From Phyto melanocephala (Eukaryota; Arthropoda; Insecta; Diptera; Rhinophoridae), in the NCBI GenBank assembly GCA_941918925.1, contig OW799233.1:129108833-129172832 (forward strand): a stretch of 64,000 bases of DNA, given 5' to 3'. A model generated the notes under the pieces. That model worked only from the letters and a program-made list of their open reading frames with translations, ran no database searches and was not told the DNA's origin. Positions 61,976 to 64,000 of the stretch are shown one piece after another. Each line of letters begins with the position of its first letter. Positions within the stretch are counted from its first letter, which is position 1. Both the position numbers and the translations under genes were made by a program.

Positions 61976-62620
61976 TTTTGCCTCTCAACTTTAAAAGACA
62001 GTATCAGGAGAATTGGACCATTTGACCTGGTTCTGGAAGCAAAAAGATTTACATGCCAATCATATACCAAAAAAACTTAAAGCATCTTAGAAATAGCTTC
62101 AAACATATTTGGCAGAAAATCAGCCCGATAAGCTTAGTGCTCTAACAATTTAGTACGAAAAGCCAATGCAGGTTTCAAAAAAAAAATCAAAAAGTTGCAG
62201 AAAGCGTGATGCAAAAAGATTAAGAAGCCAAAAAAAGGACACGGATATTAAAATCAAATTGCATACAAAAATACTCGTGTTGTGTTGTGGACAAAAAAAA
62301 AGATTAACAGTAGACAAAATTTGCTAAAAATTTCCTGGTATGACAAACCTAGTATGACAATTGAGGCATAAGAAGAAAGTCATTTGTTAAAGTGACCTCT
62401 TTGAATATCGAAATATATATCAAAGAATATTTGCTAAAAAGGCTTCGTCCTTTCGTAAGAGAGAACAATGTGTCCACATATTTCTGGCTTGATTTGGGAT
62501 CATGTTACTATGTTAGTTACCTGCATGATTTTTTTACAGAAATTGCACCCACATTTTTGAGTGCTCATGTTTTGAAACGTTTCGAAAACATATTTCCAGT
62601 AAAATATTGAAATATTTGTA
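61976..62620 (+). pseudogene. Tc1-like transposase fossil
   Basis: The best open stretch (62392-62610) reads SLNIEIYIKEYLLKRLRPFV, then RENNVSTYFWLDLGSCYYVS, with the shape of the second DDE segment of an insect Tc1-like family (usual '..FWPDLASCHY..'). Upstream fragments (LKHLRNSFKHIW, RILKSNC, CVVDKKK) follow with broken frames. Asp of LDLGS is kept; other catalytic positions are not traceable. Confidence 0.6.
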
Positions 62621-64000
62621 GTATTTATAGGTCATTTAACACGAGTCGACGAACGCAAGAAGTACAAGTGAATTTTTCTCCGGTTTATAAAAGTGAATAA
62701 CAACAAAACATTTAATATATGGAAGATAACAAAATAAAAAATTAAAATTTTTTGAAGAAAAAATATTTTTTTTCTTCATAGATTTATTTATAACTGCGAA
62801 ACTGTTGCTTATGTAGCGAAACGTTGTATGAACAGATTAGAGGAATTGTAATCCTTCATTTTTTTTAAATTTGTTTCAGCTTATTCGGACTAGTGGTTCT
62901 CGAGTTATGATAAAGAAAAGAGCCTTAAACGTGACAAATTCCCCTATACGATACCTACTAACATCAAACTAATTTTTAAATTAATAATTGATGTACTTTG
63001 ACCAAACTAACGATGCAGAAGTTCTTCGTTTTGGGTCTACTTTCATAAACAATTATCAGAATTGAGTCCCAAATCAATCACCTGAAAAATGTTGTATTTT
63101 GATATGAAATATTGTAAAAGGAGATGGTCAAACTGTTCCAAAAAAACTTACTGTAACAGTTATTAAATCTCTAATGGCAGAGTAACATAAATAGGTCGGC
63201 GAGTTCTTAAGTAGAGGTTAGAACTATTAAAGTAATATTTTTTTGTGTTCTGTAAAATAATATCAAGTAAAATAAACAATTAAAACTTTAAGATCAACAA
63301 TTTCAAAATTATTGAATTTCATATACACATTCAGCAGTTTTCGATCGCACTCTCTACTAATAAATGTGCTTATAAATTATCCGAGGGTTGAAAATGTTAA
63401 AACAGAGGCAGTCGTATACATCTATTTGCTTGTATCTCAGCAAAATATAGGGCGGTTGTGCTACTTTTAAATAGCGATTCATTCACGAATGACTGTGCTA
63501 CATGTTGATTTCGATCGAAATACGGACAACCGGACATTGTTGAATCGAATTTCCTATTCATTAGCTTTCACATAATTTACACTTCATAAGTGCAGAACTG
63601 AATACTATTGAAATGGCAAACGGAATAATACCTCAGGTAAACGGTATAAATACAGAAAATCTTTATGTTAGGGGTGGGTAAGATTACTTTGCAGATGGTT
63701 CGAAATTATGAATTTTTTTTAGAAATTCTATGCCGAGATTAAGATATTTTTGTGTTTGCTAAATTTTAGAGCCTTTTAAAGAAAAAAAATGTGATTTTCC
63801 ATTTTTGTTGGCGTAGAAACGACTTAGGAGTCAAACTAGTGTTGGTGTTTTCTCGTATTTACTCTTAATTTTTTAGCAGACTTTAAATTATTATTTTTTT
63901 ATACTTTTACAAACACTTACCATTGTCAACATTTCCTTTACTATTATCGTGTTATTTTTTGTTCCGTAATATTTCTAGCATTTCATTGCATTATATTTCA

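Larger units (their letters stand above)
60245..63655 (-). mobile_element. Family-B dispersed repeat carrying an A copy and a Tc1-like fossil
   Basis: B start TATTCGGCCGAACC...ACCCTTCACC, GTACATTGGTATAATGACC (60260-60310). It is interrupted at 60425-61294 by A, resumes with ACACATATTGATGATGTT, CTCTGCCGATTAGTGACCG, is interrupted again around 61970-63330, and closes at 63400-63655 with AGGGCGGTTGTGCTACTTTT, CCTATTCATTAGCTTTCA and CAAACGGAATAATACC. Confidence 0.6.
46667..64000 (-). other. timeout intron or upstream region, at least 17.3 kb, open at the right edge
   Basis: The first in-window exon needs an upstream exon ending in phase 1. No convincing one is present apart from a weak 20-nt candidate at 63921-63940. 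The interval holds a non-LTR copy (47545-47936), A/B/C dispersed repeats, a RAG1-like fossil (54039-54764), non-LTR and mariner pieces (55131-55560) and a Tc1-like fossil (61976-62620). 51500-53900 and 58000-60200 are AT-rich with microsatellites and show nothing supportable. Confidence 0.7.

Noticed and set aside
1..64000. tRNA, rRNA, CRISPR arrays, bacterial-type operons
   Set aside because: No cloverleaf with a TTCRA loop, no rRNA-like conserved blocks and no regularly spaced repeats were seen; the DNA is eukaryotic intron and repeat sequence.

Overview
Eukaryotic, AT-rich DNA dominated by one very long gene on the minus strand. Spliceable exons between 46666 and 4461 encode about the C-terminal 800 residues of TIMEOUT (also called Tim-2), the insect orthologue of the replication-fork protein TIMELESS. 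Long introns full of Helitrons, mariner/Tc1 fossils and non-LTR fragments, (CA)n and CAA-rich DNA, and short dispersed repeats with TATACCCTTCACA ends suggest a higher fly, probably a calyptrate such as a blow fly, house fly or relative. The organism assignment is inference; the gene identity is strong.

Layout. 1-4460 lies downstream of the gene and holds dispersed repeats and two inverted-repeat elements. 4461-6094, 6177-6377, 12405-12493, 13112-13317, 29546-29687, 46378-46426 and 46583-46666 are seven coding exons. Every exon junction keeps frame (phases 1,2,0,2,1,1 in transcript order), which is the best evidence that the model is right. The introns are 82, 6027, 618, 16228, 16690 and 156 bp, and an open-ended intron of at least 17.3 kb runs to the right edge. 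The N-terminal half of the protein is outside the window, apart from one weak 20-nt candidate exon at 63921-63940.

The introns hold almost only mobile-element relics. These are three non-autonomous Helitrons (17115-17735, 20151-20776, 42764-43277), at least seven decayed mariner-type transposase pieces, a Tc1-like piece, a RAG1/Transib-like piece (54039-54764), non-LTR retrotransposon RNase H or 3' pieces at six places, a near-perfect 117-bp hairpin MITE with a TTA duplication (36403-36519), two pogo/Tc1-like TIR elements with TA duplications, and a recurring group of dispersed repeats that I label A, B and C. Several are nested, with empty-site evidence inside the window: A in B (twice), a mariner MITE in B, and a mariner MITE inside another mariner's coding sequence.

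No second host gene, tRNA, rRNA or CRISPR array was seen. No new functional system is evident. The most notable points are a GC-AG intron in timeout, the layered transposon nests, and the RAG1-like fossil.
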